The notes: generated from the letters alone by a model not told the origin. DNA of 64,000 nucleotides from an uncultured Bacilli bacterium (GCA_934167465.1 CAKPKR010000001.1:310001-374000); one strand, 5' to 3'. Positions 16,761 to 25,151 are shown, counted from the first letter of the stretch. Numbers and translations: made by a program.

Positions 16761-18104
16761 ATGAATGAAAAAATAATTCCACATAGTATAGAAGCAGAAC
16801 AATCAGTATTAGGTTCAATGTTTCTATCAAAATATGCTTTACAAAAAGCATTAGAGGAATTAAATAAAGATTTATTTTATTTAGAATCCCATGGAAAGAT
16901 ATTTGAAGTAATAAACGATTTATATGAAAGTGGTAGTGCCATAGATGTTACTACAGTTACTTCAGAATTAGATAAAAGAAATTTATTAAAACAAATAGGA
17001 AATGTTGAATATATAAGTGAAATAGTTAATAGTGTTGTATCTGCTGCCAATATAGATGATTATATAAGAATAGTAGAAGAAAAAGCAATAAGAAGAAGAT
17101 TAATTGAAACATCATTAGAAATAGAAAAAGCGGGATATTCATCTCCAGATTCAATTAATGAATTATTAGATAATGCTGAAAAGAAAATGTTAAATGTAGT
17201 TAAAACAAGAAAAGGAACAGAATTTAGAAAAATTCAAGATGTTTTAACAACTACACAAGAAAATATTGAAAAATTATCATTGAATGGTGGCGATGTTACT
17301 GGATTATCAACAGGATTTGATGAAATTGATAAAAAAACATCAGGCTTACACGCAAATGAATTAATAATAATCGCCGCTCGTCCAGCAATGGGAAAAACGG
17401 CTTTTGCTGTTAATTTAGCAACTAATGTAGCTATAAGAAATAATAAAACAGTAGCACTTTTTAATATGGAAATGAGTGCTGAACAATTAGTAACTCGTAT
17501 GATGGCTGCCGAAGGGCAAATTAGTCAATCTAAATTAAAAACAGGTAATTTAGGAAAAAATGATTGGAAACAATTAGATGAAGCTGTAACTAGATTAGCT
17601 GATACAAAAATATTTATAGACGATACTCCAGGTATGACAATTGCTGAAATAAGAGCAAAATGTCGTCGTTTAGCTTCTACAGATGGAAATTTAGGACTAA
17701 TTATAATCGATTATTTACAATTAATATCTGGTTCTGCTAGATATGCAGGAAATAGACAACAAGAAATAGCTGAGATATCAAGAGCTCTTAAGACTTTAGC
17801 AATGGAATTAGAAATTCCAATTGTCGCTTTAGCGCAACTTTCTCGTGGTGTTGAACAAAGGGAAGATAAACGACCTCTATTAAGTGATTTAAGGGAATCA
17901 GGATCTATCGAACAAGATGCCGATATAGTAGCATTCCTTTATCGTGATGATTATTATACTAAAAAAATAGAAATAGATGAATTTACTAGTAAGAGTGAAT
18001 TTATTATGGCTAAAAACCGTAGTGGTTCTACTTGTACAATTGATTTAATATTTAAAAGAGATATTAGTAAATTTGAAGGATATATAAATGAAATTGGTGA
18101 TTAG
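16761..18104 (+). CDS. dnaB: Replicative DNA helicase
   Basis: A 447-residue hexameric helicase (called DnaC in Bacillus). The N-terminal helical domain begins HSIEAEQSVLGSM; the RecA-like ATPase carries Walker A ARPAMGKTAF near 208, Walker B LIIIDYLQLI, and the late motif RGVEQREDKRPLLSDLRESG. It unwinds DNA ahead of the replisome. It is coupled to rplI, and the following hydrolase gene starts at the base after its stop. Confidence 0.97.
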   Translation: MNEKIIPHSIEAEQSVLGSMFLSKYALQKALEELNKDLFYLESHGKIFEVINDLYESGSAIDVTTVTSELDKRNLLKQIGNVEYISEIVNSVVSAANIDDYIRIVEEKAIRRRLIETSLEIEKAGYSSPDSINELLDNAEKKMLNVVKTRKGTEFRKIQDVLTTTQENIEKLSLNGGDVTGLSTGFDEIDKKTSGLHANELIIIAARPAMGKTAFAVNLATNVAIRNNKTVALFNMEMSAEQLVTRMMAAEGQISQSKLKTGNLGKNDWKQLDEAVTRLADTKIFIDDTPGMTIAEIRAKCRRLASTDGNLGLIIIDYLQLISGSARYAGNRQQEIAEISRALKTLAMELEIPIVALAQLSRGVEQREDKRPLLSDLRESGSIEQDADIVAFLYRDDYYTKKIEIDEFTSKSEFIMAKNRSGSTCTIDLIFKRDISKFEGYINEIGD

Positions 18105-19562
18105 ATGAAAAAGGGTTTGACAATTATTTTAATAATTATAGTAACTCTCTCAATCTCTTATTTAAGTTTAGGTTTTAAAAAAAGAATAGAACCAAATGCT
18201 TATTATCAAGTATACTTAAATAATGAGGTCTTAGGAGTTATTAAAGATGAAGAAGAATTAAATAAATATATTGATAAAAAAAATATCGAATATAAAAAAC
18301 AATTTGGTGTAAAAAAAGTATATGCTCCAAAAGGTTTAATAATCAAAAAAATTGAAACTTATAATGGAACAACAACATCTATAAAAGAAATTTATAAAAA
18401 AATCGAAAAGAAAGAACCTTTTACAATTGAAGGATATCAATTCAATTTGAAAAAAGAAGATGAAACATTGACAATATATACTTTGTCAAAAACAATATTT
18501 GAGGAAGCAATTACTAATACAATAAATACTTTTGTTGGAAAAGATGTCTACACAAATTATTTAGAAGAAGTTCAAGAAAAGATAGAAACAACAGGTACAA
18601 TTGTTGAAAATGTTTATGTTGAAGAAAATATTACGATTAAGAAAACAAATATTCCTGTAACGGAAACAATTTATACTAATTCAGCTGATTTATCAAAATA
18701 TTTGTTATTTGGTACGACTGAAGATCAAAAGAAATATACTGTTAAAGTAGGAGATACAATAGCTGATGTTGCATTTAATAATGAGATTTCAGTAGCTGAA
18801 TTTTTAATTTCAAATCCAACTTTTACTAATGAACATAATTTGTTATTTCCAGGTCAAGAAGTAACAATTGGAATTACTGATCCAAAAATATCTATTGTTA
18901 TGGAAGAATATGTAGTAAAAGATCAAAAAGTTAACTATCAAACTGAAGTTCAATATGATGAAAATATGGTTGTTGGTGATTACAATGTTATTCAAGAAGG
19001 TGTTGACGGTTTAGAGAGAGTTTCTCAAAGAATTAAATATGTAAATGGTGAGGTAGCTTATGTTGATCCAATAGCTAAAGAAGAATTAGAACCTACAATT
19101 AATAAAGTTGTTATTGAAGGTAAAAAATATGTTAGTACTGTTGGTTCTACTAGAAACTGGGCTTGGCCAACAAATAGTGGATATATGATATCATCAGATT
19201 ATGTATATCGTATTAATCCAATTACAGGTGGTCGTGAGTTACATGCTGCTATAGATATTGCCGGTACAGGAACAGGTTCTCCTATATATGCGGCAACAAA
19301 TGGTGTTGTTAGTGAATCAAGTTACAGGTATCAAGATGGTAATTATGTATGTATAAATCATAACAATGGATATTATACTTGCTATGCACATATGTCTAGA
19401 AGAAATGCAACAGTAGGACAAACTGTTTCTAGAGGTCAAGTTATAGGATATGTCGGTATGACAGGTTGGGCAACAGGACCACACGTTCACTTTGAAGTAT
19501 GGATAGGAAGACCATGGATGGGTGGATATCGAATAAATCCATGGACAATGTTAAATAGATAA
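18105..19562 (+). CDS. LysM-G5-M23 peptidoglycan endopeptidase
   Basis: A 485-residue exported cell-wall enzyme. After a signal/anchor helix (~5-24) come a ~170-residue N-terminal region, a LysM (YTVKVGDTIADVAFNN, about 206-250), a G5 domain (VVKDQKVNYQTEVQYD onward) and a C-terminal M23 peptidase. M23 metal-site residues are intact: H-x3-D in LHAAID and H-x-H in GPHVHFE. It should cleave peptide crosslinks outside the membrane. It starts at the base after the dnaB stop with GGTGAT inside dnaB, and overlaps walJ by one base. Confidence 0.9.
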   Translation: MKKGLTIILIIIVTLSISYLSLGFKKRIEPNAYYQVYLNNEVLGVIKDEEELNKYIDKKNIEYKKQFGVKKVYAPKGLIIKKIETYNGTTTSIKEIYKKIEKKEPFTIEGYQFNLKKEDETLTIYTLSKTIFEEAITNTINTFVGKDVYTNYLEEVQEKIETTGTIVENVYVEENITIKKTNIPVTETIYTNSADLSKYLLFGTTEDQKKYTVKVGDTIADVAFNNEISVAEFLISNPTFTNEHNLLFPGQEVTIGITDPKISIVMEEYVVKDQKVNYQTEVQYDENMVVGDYNVIQEGVDGLERVSQRIKYVNGEVAYVDPIAKEELEPTINKVVIEGKKYVSTVGSTRNWAWPTNSGYMISSDYVYRINPITGGRELHAAIDIAGTGTGSPIYAATNGVVSESSYRYQDGNYVCINHNNGYYTCYAHMSRRNATVGQTVSRGQVIGYVGMTGWATGPHVHFEVWIGRPWMGGYRINPWTMLNR

Positions 19563-20326
19563 TGAAGTTTTCTGTTTTAGCAAGTGGTTCAAAAGGCAAT
19601 ATTAGTTATATTGCCTCTAGTTCTGCTAAATTATTGATAGATGCTGGAATAACAGCTTCAACAATTGAAAAAAATCTATTAGAGTTAGGTGTTGATCCTA
19701 ATGAAATAGATGGAATTTTACTTACTCATACTCATAGTGATCATATTAATGGTTTGAAAGTGTTTATTAAAAAATATCATACAAAAGTTTATTTAAGTGA
19801 AAAAATGTATGATGAATTAGAAAAACAAATCAATTTAATTAATTATGAAATAATTGACAAATTTGTTAGTATTAAAGATATTGATATTGATATAATTAAA
19901 ACATCACATGATGCTGATGATTCTAATGGTTATATTTTAAATTCTGATGGAAAGTCAATTGTTTATATAACAGATACTGGCTATATAAATAGAAAAAACC
20001 ATTCTAAATTGAAAGATAAAACAGCTTACATAATGGAAAGTAATCACGATGTGGAAATGCTTATGAATGGTAAATATCCATATTATTTAAAACAAAGAAT
20101 TTTAGGTGACAGAGGACATTTATCAAATAAACTTTCTAGTGAGTATTTAGCAACTTTCATAGGAAAAGATACTGAAAAAATAGTATTAATTCACTTAAGT
20201 GAAGAAAACAATGACCCTGAAGTTGCTTTAAAGACAATTCACGATACTTTTTCAGAAAAAAACATAAATTTTGATGATATAACAATATCTACTCAAAAAG
20301 AAAGAACGGATTTGGTCACTTTATGA
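19562..20326 (+). CDS. walJ: WalJ/YycJ metallo-beta-lactamase-fold protein
   Basis: A 254-residue MBL-fold hydrolase with the metal signature LTHTHSDH (H-x-H-x-D-H) near residue 58-65 and the N-terminal SGSKGN turn. Bacillus WalJ is a 5'-exonuclease-like protein of the walRK operon that links replication and cell division. Here it lies between an M23 wall hydrolase and rlmH; walJ near rlmH is conserved. Start overlaps the previous stop (TAATG) and the TGA stop overlaps rlmH (ATGA). Confidence 0.9.
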   Translation: MKFSVLASGSKGNISYIASSSAKLLIDAGITASTIEKNLLELGVDPNEIDGILLTHTHSDHINGLKVFIKKYHTKVYLSEKMYDELEKQINLINYEIIDKFVSIKDIDIDIIKTSHDADDSNGYILNSDGKSIVYITDTGYINRKNHSKLKDKTAYIMESNHDVEMLMNGKYPYYLKQRILGDRGHLSNKLSSEYLATFIGKDTEKIVLIHLSEENNDPEVALKTIHDTFSEKNINFDDITISTQKERTDLVTL

Positions 20327-20769
20327 TAAAAATAATTTGTGTTGGAAAAATTAAAGAGAATTTTTTTAAAGCTGCTATTAATGAATATACAAAGAGGTTA
20401 AGTAAATATACAAAATTAGAAATAATTGAAGTTCCAGATGAATGTAATGGGGAGATATTAAAAAAAGAGGCAAGTTCTATTTTAAAACATATTACTGAAA
20501 GAGATTATGTTATTACTTTAGAAATAGATGGAAAAGAATTAAATTCTATAGAGTTATCTAATAAAATTAATGATACATTAATTAATAATTCAAATATTGT
20601 ATTTATTATAGGGGGATCTTTAGGTTTAGATAATTTAGTAAAGATAAGAAGTAATTATAAATTGTCTTTTTCGAAATTAACTTTTCCACATCAATTGTTT
20701 CGAATTATATTATTAGAGCAAATTTATAGATCATTTAAAATATTAAATAATGAATCTTATCATAAATAA
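20323..20769 (+). CDS. rlmH: 23S rRNA (pseudouridine1915-N3)-methyltransferase
   Basis: A 148-residue SPOUT-fold enzyme that methylates pseudouridine 1915 in helix 69. The C-terminal knot is clear: FIIGGSLGLD, then KLTFPHQLFRIILLEQIYR, and the near-invariant ending YHK. About ten residues shorter than the Bacillus protein, probably in the middle. It overlaps walJ by four bases. Confidence 0.96.
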   Translation: MIKIICVGKIKENFFKAAINEYTKRLSKYTKLEIIEVPDECNGEILKKEASSILKHITERDYVITLEIDGKELNSIELSNKINDTLINNSNIVFIIGGSLGLDNLVKIRSNYKLSFSKLTFPHQLFRIILLEQIYRSFKILNNESYHK

Positions 20770-20820
20770 TTGTATAAAAATAAATTAAATCATCACTATT
20801 TAATAGGAGATGATTTTTTT

Positions 20821-21336
20821 ATGAAAAAAATATTATGTTTATTAATAATCATATTTGTAATTGTTACGAGTGTTAAAGCAAGTAATTTTGTTATTCCTGA
20901 TGATGCTATTAGAATAAGAGTAATTGCTAACAGCAATAGTGAATATGATCAAAATATTAAATTAAAAATAAAAGAAATGTTAGAAATAAAAATGTATAAT
21001 TTATTAAAAGATATAAAAGGTGTAGAAAGTGCTAGAACTATCATCAATAATAATCTGAATAGTATTGAAAATGATATTAAGAATATTTTAGAAAATGAAA
21101 ATTATACTTTAGGATATAATATTAGCTTTGGGGACAATTATTTTCCTAAAAAGGAATATAAGGGTGTAACGTATGAAGAAGGTTATTATGAATCATTAGT
21201 AGTTACACTAGGAAGTGGTGAAGGCGATAATTGGTGGTGTGTTTTATTTCCACCACTATGTTTATTAGAGGCTGAAGAAAGTGAAGAAGTTGAATATAAA
21301 TTTTTTATTCAAGAATTATTTGATAAGTATTTTTAA
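20821..21336 (+). CDS. spoIIR: Stage II sporulation protein R
   Basis: A 171-residue exported signalling protein. N-terminal signal peptide (KKILCLLIIIFVIVTSVKA) is followed by the family motifs IRIRVIANSNSEYDQ and, near the C-terminus, GEGDNWWCVLFPPLCLL. SpoIIR is made in the forespore under sigma-F, secreted into the intermembrane space and triggers SpoIIGA to process pro-sigma-E. I start at the ATG at 20821, which follows AGGAGATGA and yields a proper signal peptide, not the upstream TTG. A terminator follows, then locus A of the duplicated toxin-like element. Strong evidence for a sporulation programme. Confidence 0.95.
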   Translation: MKKILCLLIIIFVIVTSVKASNFVIPDDAIRIRVIANSNSEYDQNIKLKIKEMLEIKMYNLLKDIKGVESARTIINNNLNSIENDIKNILENENYTLGYNISFGDNYFPKKEYKGVTYEEGYYESLVVTLGSGEGDNWWCVLFPPLCLLEAEESEEVEYKFFIQELFDKYF

Positions 21337-21365
21337 AAAGTAAAATTTTTATATATAAATTATTA

Positions 21366-21389
21366 AAAACTTCATAAAGAAGTTTTTTT
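21366..21389 (+). terminator. Intrinsic terminator after spoIIR
   Basis: 8-bp stem AAAACTTC / GAAGTTTT, loop ATAAA, then T7. Its T run merges into the start of repeat copy A. Confidence 0.85.
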
Positions 21390-21503
21390 GTCGGAATTTG
21401 TATGTAAAAAAATAGATGAAAATAATAAAAAATATAGCAGAATATAAAACGATATATTTAATTGGTGTTAGTGCATTTCTTCTTAAAAGAGGGCGGTGAT
21501 ATT

Positions 21504-21581
21504 ATGACAAAAAGAGAAATATCTTTATTTTTAATAATAATTTTATTATTTGTTATAATTTTTACTTTATTATATAGATAA
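21504..21581 (+). CDS. 25-residue hydrophobic peptide (putative type I toxin), copy A
   Basis: The peptide has a short polar N-terminus MTKREIS, one hydrophobic stretch of ~16 residues, and a positively charged C-terminus (LLYR). The paralogue at 29157-29234 has the same length and organisation. GGGCGGTGAT lies just upstream as ribosome site; the hairpin at 21478-21493 covers its 5' part. Size, single helix and basic end resemble type I toxins such as Fst/TxpA/BsrG, but the sequence does not match any family I know. A sporulation or signalling micropeptide is an alternative. Confidence 0.6.
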   Translation: MTKREISLFLIIILLFVIIFTLLYR

Positions 21582-21589
21582 TAAAAATT

Positions 21590-21613
21590 GCACTATCACA
21601 GGGGGGATAGTGC
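21590..21613 (-). terminator. Minus-strand terminator of the putative antisense RNA, copy A
   Basis: 8-bp stem GCACTATC / GATAGTGC; on the minus strand it is followed by AATTTTTAT. The arm at 21589-21595 is also complementary to TAGTGCA at 21469-21475. Confidence 0.6.
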
Positions 21614-21630
21614 TTTCCAAAAACATTTTA

Positions 21631-21673
21631 GGAATGTATCTAACTCTTTAGACAATTAGATATATCCTTTTTT
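21631..21673 (+). terminator. Plus-strand terminator of the small-ORF mRNA, copy A
   Basis: GGA...TATCTAA pairs with TTAGATA...TCC around a 12-base loop, followed by T6. It lies inside the region that the minus-strand RNA would cover. Confidence 0.65.
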
Positions 21674-21814
21674 ATTGTATGAGCAATAACTCATCTATAT
21701 ACATAGTAACACTTTAAAAAATTTTTTTCAAGTTTTTCATAAAAGATAGTTCATAATATATTTTTATTCATAAAATGGAAAGCTCTTAATATTATAGATT
21801 AGGAGGTTTTTTTG

Positions 21815-22339
21815 ATGCCAATAATTATATTAATAGGAATTAGTCTTAGTATGGATGCATTTAGTTTAGCTTTAGCTTATGGAACATTAAATTTAAAAAA
21901 TAAGGATATTAATACATTATCAGTTATAGTAGGTTTATATCATTATTTTATGCCATTATTAGGTATGTTTGTTGGCAAAAAAATAATCTCACTTTTACCA
22001 ATAAGTCCAGCTTTTTTAATATTTATAGTTTTATTTTTAATTGGACTTGAAATGATAATTGAGTCATTTAAAGAAGAAACAGAAATAAAACAATTAAATC
22101 TATTTGAGATGTTAATGTTTGGATTAGCTGTTTCCATTGATAGTTTTTCTTTAGGATTAGGATTAAAAACATTGTATAAAAATCCATATATAGCAACACT
22201 TGTATTTTCTATTTCTAGTTTATTATTTACATATTTAGGATTAAAATTAGGAACAAAAATAAATCAAAAAGTAGGAAATATTTCAACAATAATAGGAGGT
22301 ATTATACTCATAATAATAGGTATAATTTATTTAGTGTAA
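21815..22339 (+). CDS. mntP: Manganese efflux pump MntP
   Basis: A 174-residue, six-helix membrane protein with the two family repeats each carrying a conserved Asp: SLSMDAFSLALAYG in helix 1 and AVSIDSFSLGLGL in helix 4. It exports Mn2+. AGGAGG lies eight bases before the ATG; a TTG just upstream gives one extra residue and is less likely. The leader is too short for the yybP-ykoY Mn2+ riboswitch often found before mntP, so control must be different here. Confidence 0.93.
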   Translation: MPIIILIGISLSMDAFSLALAYGTLNLKNKDINTLSVIVGLYHYFMPLLGMFVGKKIISLLPISPAFLIFIVLFLIGLEMIIESFKEETEIKQLNLFEMLMFGLAVSIDSFSLGLGLKTLYKNPYIATLVFSISSLLFTYLGLKLGTKINQKVGNISTIIGGIILIIIGIIYLV

Positions 22340-22400
22340 AGTAGATGTTATAAAAATTGATTTTAATAAGAAAAAATAATATAATTAATATGGTGATAAT

Positions 22401-23249
22401 ATGTTAACAAATACAAAAGAAATGTTAGAAAAAGCAAGAAATGGTAAGTATGCTGTACCACATTTTAATATTAATAATTTAGAGTGGACAAGATTTATAT
22501 TAGAGGAATGTGAAAAAAATAATAGTCCTGTTATATTAGGCGTAAGTGAGGGCGCAAAAAAATATATGGGTGGATTTAATGTCGTATCTGCTATGGTAAA
22601 AGAATTAATAAAATCATTAAATATTAAAGTACCAGTGGCTCTTCATTTAGATCACGGTAGTAGTGTAGAAAGTTGTATTGAAGCAATTAATAATGGTTTT
22701 TCATCTGTTATGATAGATGCTTCTAAATATGATTTGGAGACAAATATAAAAATGACAAAAGAAGTAGTGGAATATGCTAAAAAATATGATATTACAGTTG
22801 AAGCAGAGGTAGGCCATATTGGTGGATCTGAAGATGGCATTTCTAGTGAATTAGCATATGCTAAAGTAGAGGATGCAGTTAGATTATATAAAGAAACAAA
22901 TATAGATAGTATTGCTCCAGCACTAGGAAGTGTCCATGGAATATACAAAGGTGAACCAAAATTAGATTTTGAAAAGATGAAAGAAATAGCTGATTTAACA
23001 CAAATACCTTTAGTATTACATGGTGGCTCAGGAATAGATGATGAAAAAATTAGAAAAGCTATATCATCAGGAATTTGTAAGTTAAACATTAATACAGAAT
23101 TACAAATGGAATGGGCTAGAGCAGTTAGAAAATTTGTAAATGAAAGTAATGATTATGATCCTCGTAAAATAATCAAATCAGGAGAAATAGCTATGAAAGA
23201 AGCTATAAGACACAAAATTGAATTGTTAGGAAGTTCAAATAAAGCCTAA
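22401..23249 (+). CDS. fba: Fructose-bisphosphate aldolase, class II
   Basis: A 282-residue zinc-dependent aldolase of glycolysis/gluconeogenesis. Zinc and substrate motifs: VALHLDHGSS, EAEVGHIGGSEDG, and LVLHGGSGI, with NINTELQ near the C-terminus. It has a GGTGAT ribosome site and is followed nine bases later by murA, matching the Bacillus fba-murA(B)-rpmE neighbourhood. Confidence 0.96.
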   Translation: MLTNTKEMLEKARNGKYAVPHFNINNLEWTRFILEECEKNNSPVILGVSEGAKKYMGGFNVVSAMVKELIKSLNIKVPVALHLDHGSSVESCIEAINNGFSSVMIDASKYDLETNIKMTKEVVEYAKKYDITVEAEVGHIGGSEDGISSELAYAKVEDAVRLYKETNIDSIAPALGSVHGIYKGEPKLDFEKMKEIADLTQIPLVLHGGSGIDDEKIRKAISSGICKLNINTELQMEWARAVRKFVNESNDYDPRKIIKSGEIAMKEAIRHKIELLGSSNKA

Positions 23250-23258
23250 GGAGGAACT

Positions 23259-24512
23259 ATGAAACAAATTAAAATAACTGGTGGGAAAATATTATCAGGT
23301 GAAATAAAAATAAGTGGTTCAAAAAATAGTGCGGTAGCACTTGTTCCAGCTTCTTTATTAAGTGATGGGATAGTAGAAATTGATAATATTCCAAATATTT
23401 CAGATATTGATGCCCTAACAGAAGTTTTAGAATATCTAGGTGCGAAAGTGACTAGAGATGATAGAAAAATGACAATTGATTCGAGTAAAATAGAAAGTAA
23501 GAGTATTCCAGAACAATTGGCAAAGAAATTAAGAGCTTCATATTATTTTATGGGAGCTATGTTAGGAAAATATAAAAAAGTTGAAATGTATTTTCCAGGT
23601 GGATGTTCCATTGGTAAAAGACCTATTGATTTACATTTAAAAGGTTTTGAAGCTTTAGGAGCAAAGGTAACTATTGATGATAATAAATATATTGTTGAAG
23701 CTGATGAACTAGTTGGTAATAATATATATTTAGACATAGCTAGCGTTGGTGCTACCATAAATATTATGTTAGCTGCTACTTTAGCTAAGGGTACAACTAT
23801 TATCGAAAATGCCGCTAAAGAACCACATATCGTAAATGTTGCTATCTTTTTAAATCAAATGGGTGCAAAAATAACAGGTGCTGGTACTAGTAGAATTAAA
23901 ATAGAAGGAGTACAAAAATTAAATGGTGCTTTTCACGAAGTGGTTCCTGATTATATAGAAGCAGGGACATATGTAGTAGCAGGGGCTTTATGTGGGAAAA
24001 ATTTAGTGATTAAGAATTTGATTCCATCTCATATAGAATCATTGACTTCTAAATTAAAGAATATGGGAATTAAATTTGAAACAGGAATAGATTATATAAA
24101 AATATCTAAAAGTGAAAAAATGAAAGCAGTTGATATATCAACTGCTGTTTATCCAGGTTTTCCTACAGATTTACAACAAGTTTTTACTGTTTTATTAACA
24201 CAAACTGAAGGAATAAGCAGAGTAAAAGAAAATATATGGGAAAATAGATTTATGCATATTCCTTATTTAAATAGTATGGGAGCTAATATAACAGTAAATG
24301 AGAGTGTAGCAACTATTAAAGGGAAAACTCCATTAACAGGAACAGATGTAGTAGCTACTGATTTAAGAGCAGGTGCTTGTATGGTTTTGGCGGCTCTTAT
24401 CGCAAGTGGTGAAACAACTATAAATTCTGTTGAACATATATTAAGAGGTTATGAAGGTATAATTGAAAAATTATCTAATGTAGGTGCTAAAATAGAATTA
24501 ATAGAAATATAA
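23259..24512 (+). CDS. murA: UDP-N-acetylglucosamine 1-carboxyvinyltransferase
   Basis: A 417-residue EPSP-synthase-like enzyme for the first committed step of peptidoglycan synthesis. The catalytic Cys116 sits in PGGCSIGKRP, so fosfomycin sensitivity is expected from family knowledge. GSKNSAVALVPASLL is the N-terminal motif and DLRAGACMVLAAL the C-terminal one. It is co-transcribed with fba and ends at a strong terminator. Confidence 0.97.
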   Translation: MKQIKITGGKILSGEIKISGSKNSAVALVPASLLSDGIVEIDNIPNISDIDALTEVLEYLGAKVTRDDRKMTIDSSKIESKSIPEQLAKKLRASYYFMGAMLGKYKKVEMYFPGGCSIGKRPIDLHLKGFEALGAKVTIDDNKYIVEADELVGNNIYLDIASVGATINIMLAATLAKGTTIIENAAKEPHIVNVAIFLNQMGAKITGAGTSRIKIEGVQKLNGAFHEVVPDYIEAGTYVVAGALCGKNLVIKNLIPSHIESLTSKLKNMGIKFETGIDYIKISKSEKMKAVDISTAVYPGFPTDLQQVFTVLLTQTEGISRVKENIWENRFMHIPYLNSMGANITVNESVATIKGKTPLTGTDVVATDLRAGACMVLAALIASGETTINSVEHILRGYEGIIEKLSNVGAKIELIEI

Positions 24513-24513
24513 T

Positions 24514-24542
24514 AAAAGTAGATTAATATCTACTTTTTTTTG
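24514..24542 (+). terminator. Intrinsic terminator after murA
   Basis: 10-bp stem AAAAGTAGAT / ATCTACTTTT, loop TAAT, then T4. Confidence 0.85.
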
Positions 24543-24551
24543 AGGTGAGTT

Positions 24552-25151
24552 ATGAAAGTTAAGGTTGTTTTGGCATTGTTTTTAATAGTTGTTTTAATAT
24601 TTCTTATTTATACATTTAATATTAAAAATGATATATTTTATTTTAATGTTATGGATAAAAAATATGACTATGATACCTATAATGTTTTATTAAATGAAAA
24701 TTTAGATAATGTTCAAAAATATATAAGTTATGAACAGGATGATTATAGAGTAACAGATTTAATAAGAGATATTAATGATAATATTATTGTTAATAATCGA
24801 AAAATTCAAAATATTTTAATTAAAGCTGATATTATTACACTAATGATTGGTAATAATGAACTTAATTATAAAATTAAAAATATTGATATGACAGAATTAT
24901 TTGAGTATAGTAATTCTTTATTGGAAGATTTAGATGATTTATTTAAATTGGTTAGAAAGTATTCCAAAGAAAAAATATTTTTTATAGGGTTTTATAATTC
25001 AAATGAATATTATGAAGAATTATATAGATATTTAAATTTAAGAATTAAGGATATGTGTGACAGTTATAATATAGTTTATATAGATAGATTAATGAATTTC
25101 AGTTCTAAAGAAAATGTAAATATATATAAAAAAATAATTAAAAAGTATTGA
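24552..25151 (+). CDS. Membrane-anchored SGNH-hydrolase-like protein, block I not seen
   Basis: A 199-residue protein with an N-terminal membrane helix (~4-22). ADIITLMIGNNELN near 98-111 matches block III (GxND-like) of SGNH/GDSL hydrolases, and the preceding YRVTDLIRDI resembles the block II region. The GDS block I with its nucleophile serine, expected before it, is not visible, and no C-terminal DxxH is clear. It may therefore be a degenerate or non-catalytic relative. It sits between murA and rpmE. Confidence 0.55.
   Translation: MKVKVVLALFLIVVLIFLIYTFNIKNDIFYFNVMDKKYDYDTYNVLLNENLDNVQKYISYEQDDYRVTDLIRDINDNIIVNNRKIQNILIKADIITLMIGNNELNYKIKNIDMTELFEYSNSLLEDLDDLFKLVRKYSKEKIFFIGFYNSNEYYEELYRYLNLRIKDMCDSYNIVYIDRLMNFSSKENVNIYKKIIKKY

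Larger units (their letters stand above)
21583..21696 (-). ncRNA. Putative antisense (antitoxin) RNA, copy A
   Basis: Predicted ~110-nt minus-strand RNA. Promoter: TTGAAA (21731-21726), 17-base spacer, TACTAT (21708-21703) with an extended TGT. Terminator at 21613-21590. The RNA would be complementary to the 3' part of the 25-codon mRNA including its terminator, the standard arrangement of convergent type I antitoxins. No expression evidence. Confidence 0.5.
21385..21737 (+). repeat. Duplicated intergenic locus, copy A
   Basis: About 350 bp, highly similar along its whole length to 29038-29386, starting at TTTTTGTCGGAATTTG and ending at CAAGTTTTT. Conserved parts in order: an AT-rich 5' region with ACGATATATTTAATTGG, the segment TTAGTGCA (21468-21475), a hairpin touching the RBS, a 25-codon hydrophobic ORF, a GCACTATC hairpin, a second hairpin with a T run, and a minus-strand promoter. 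The two copies are in the same orientation and lie 7.65 kb apart. Confidence 0.9.

Noticed and set aside
520..20326. Possible Mycoplasma-type code (TGA = Trp) because of the extreme AT content
   Set aside because: TGA stops occur at the expected ends of holB, rplI, walJ and the EamA gene, and Trp positions in conserved motifs use TGG.
19562..20326. Beta-lactamase-type resistance gene
   Set aside because: The metallo-beta-lactamase fold is shared by many hydrolases; N-terminal SGSKGN and neighbour rlmH identify WalJ.
21385..21737. Insertion sequence or MITE as explanation for the duplicated locus
   Set aside because: No terminal inverted repeats, target-site duplication or transposase; the internal promoter, ORF and terminators are better explained as a gene locus.
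21738..21814. Mn2+ riboswitch (yybP-ykoY) before mntP
   Set aside because: The gap between repeat copy A and the mntP start is under 80 bases and lacks the conserved riboswitch loops.
22652..23089. Long minus-strand open frame inside fba, and similar frames opposite trmN6-like, mbl and MMPL genes
   Set aside because: They mirror well-conserved genes on the other strand, have no ribosome sites and give Ile/Ser/Leu-rich text; they are by-products of the AT-rich codon use.
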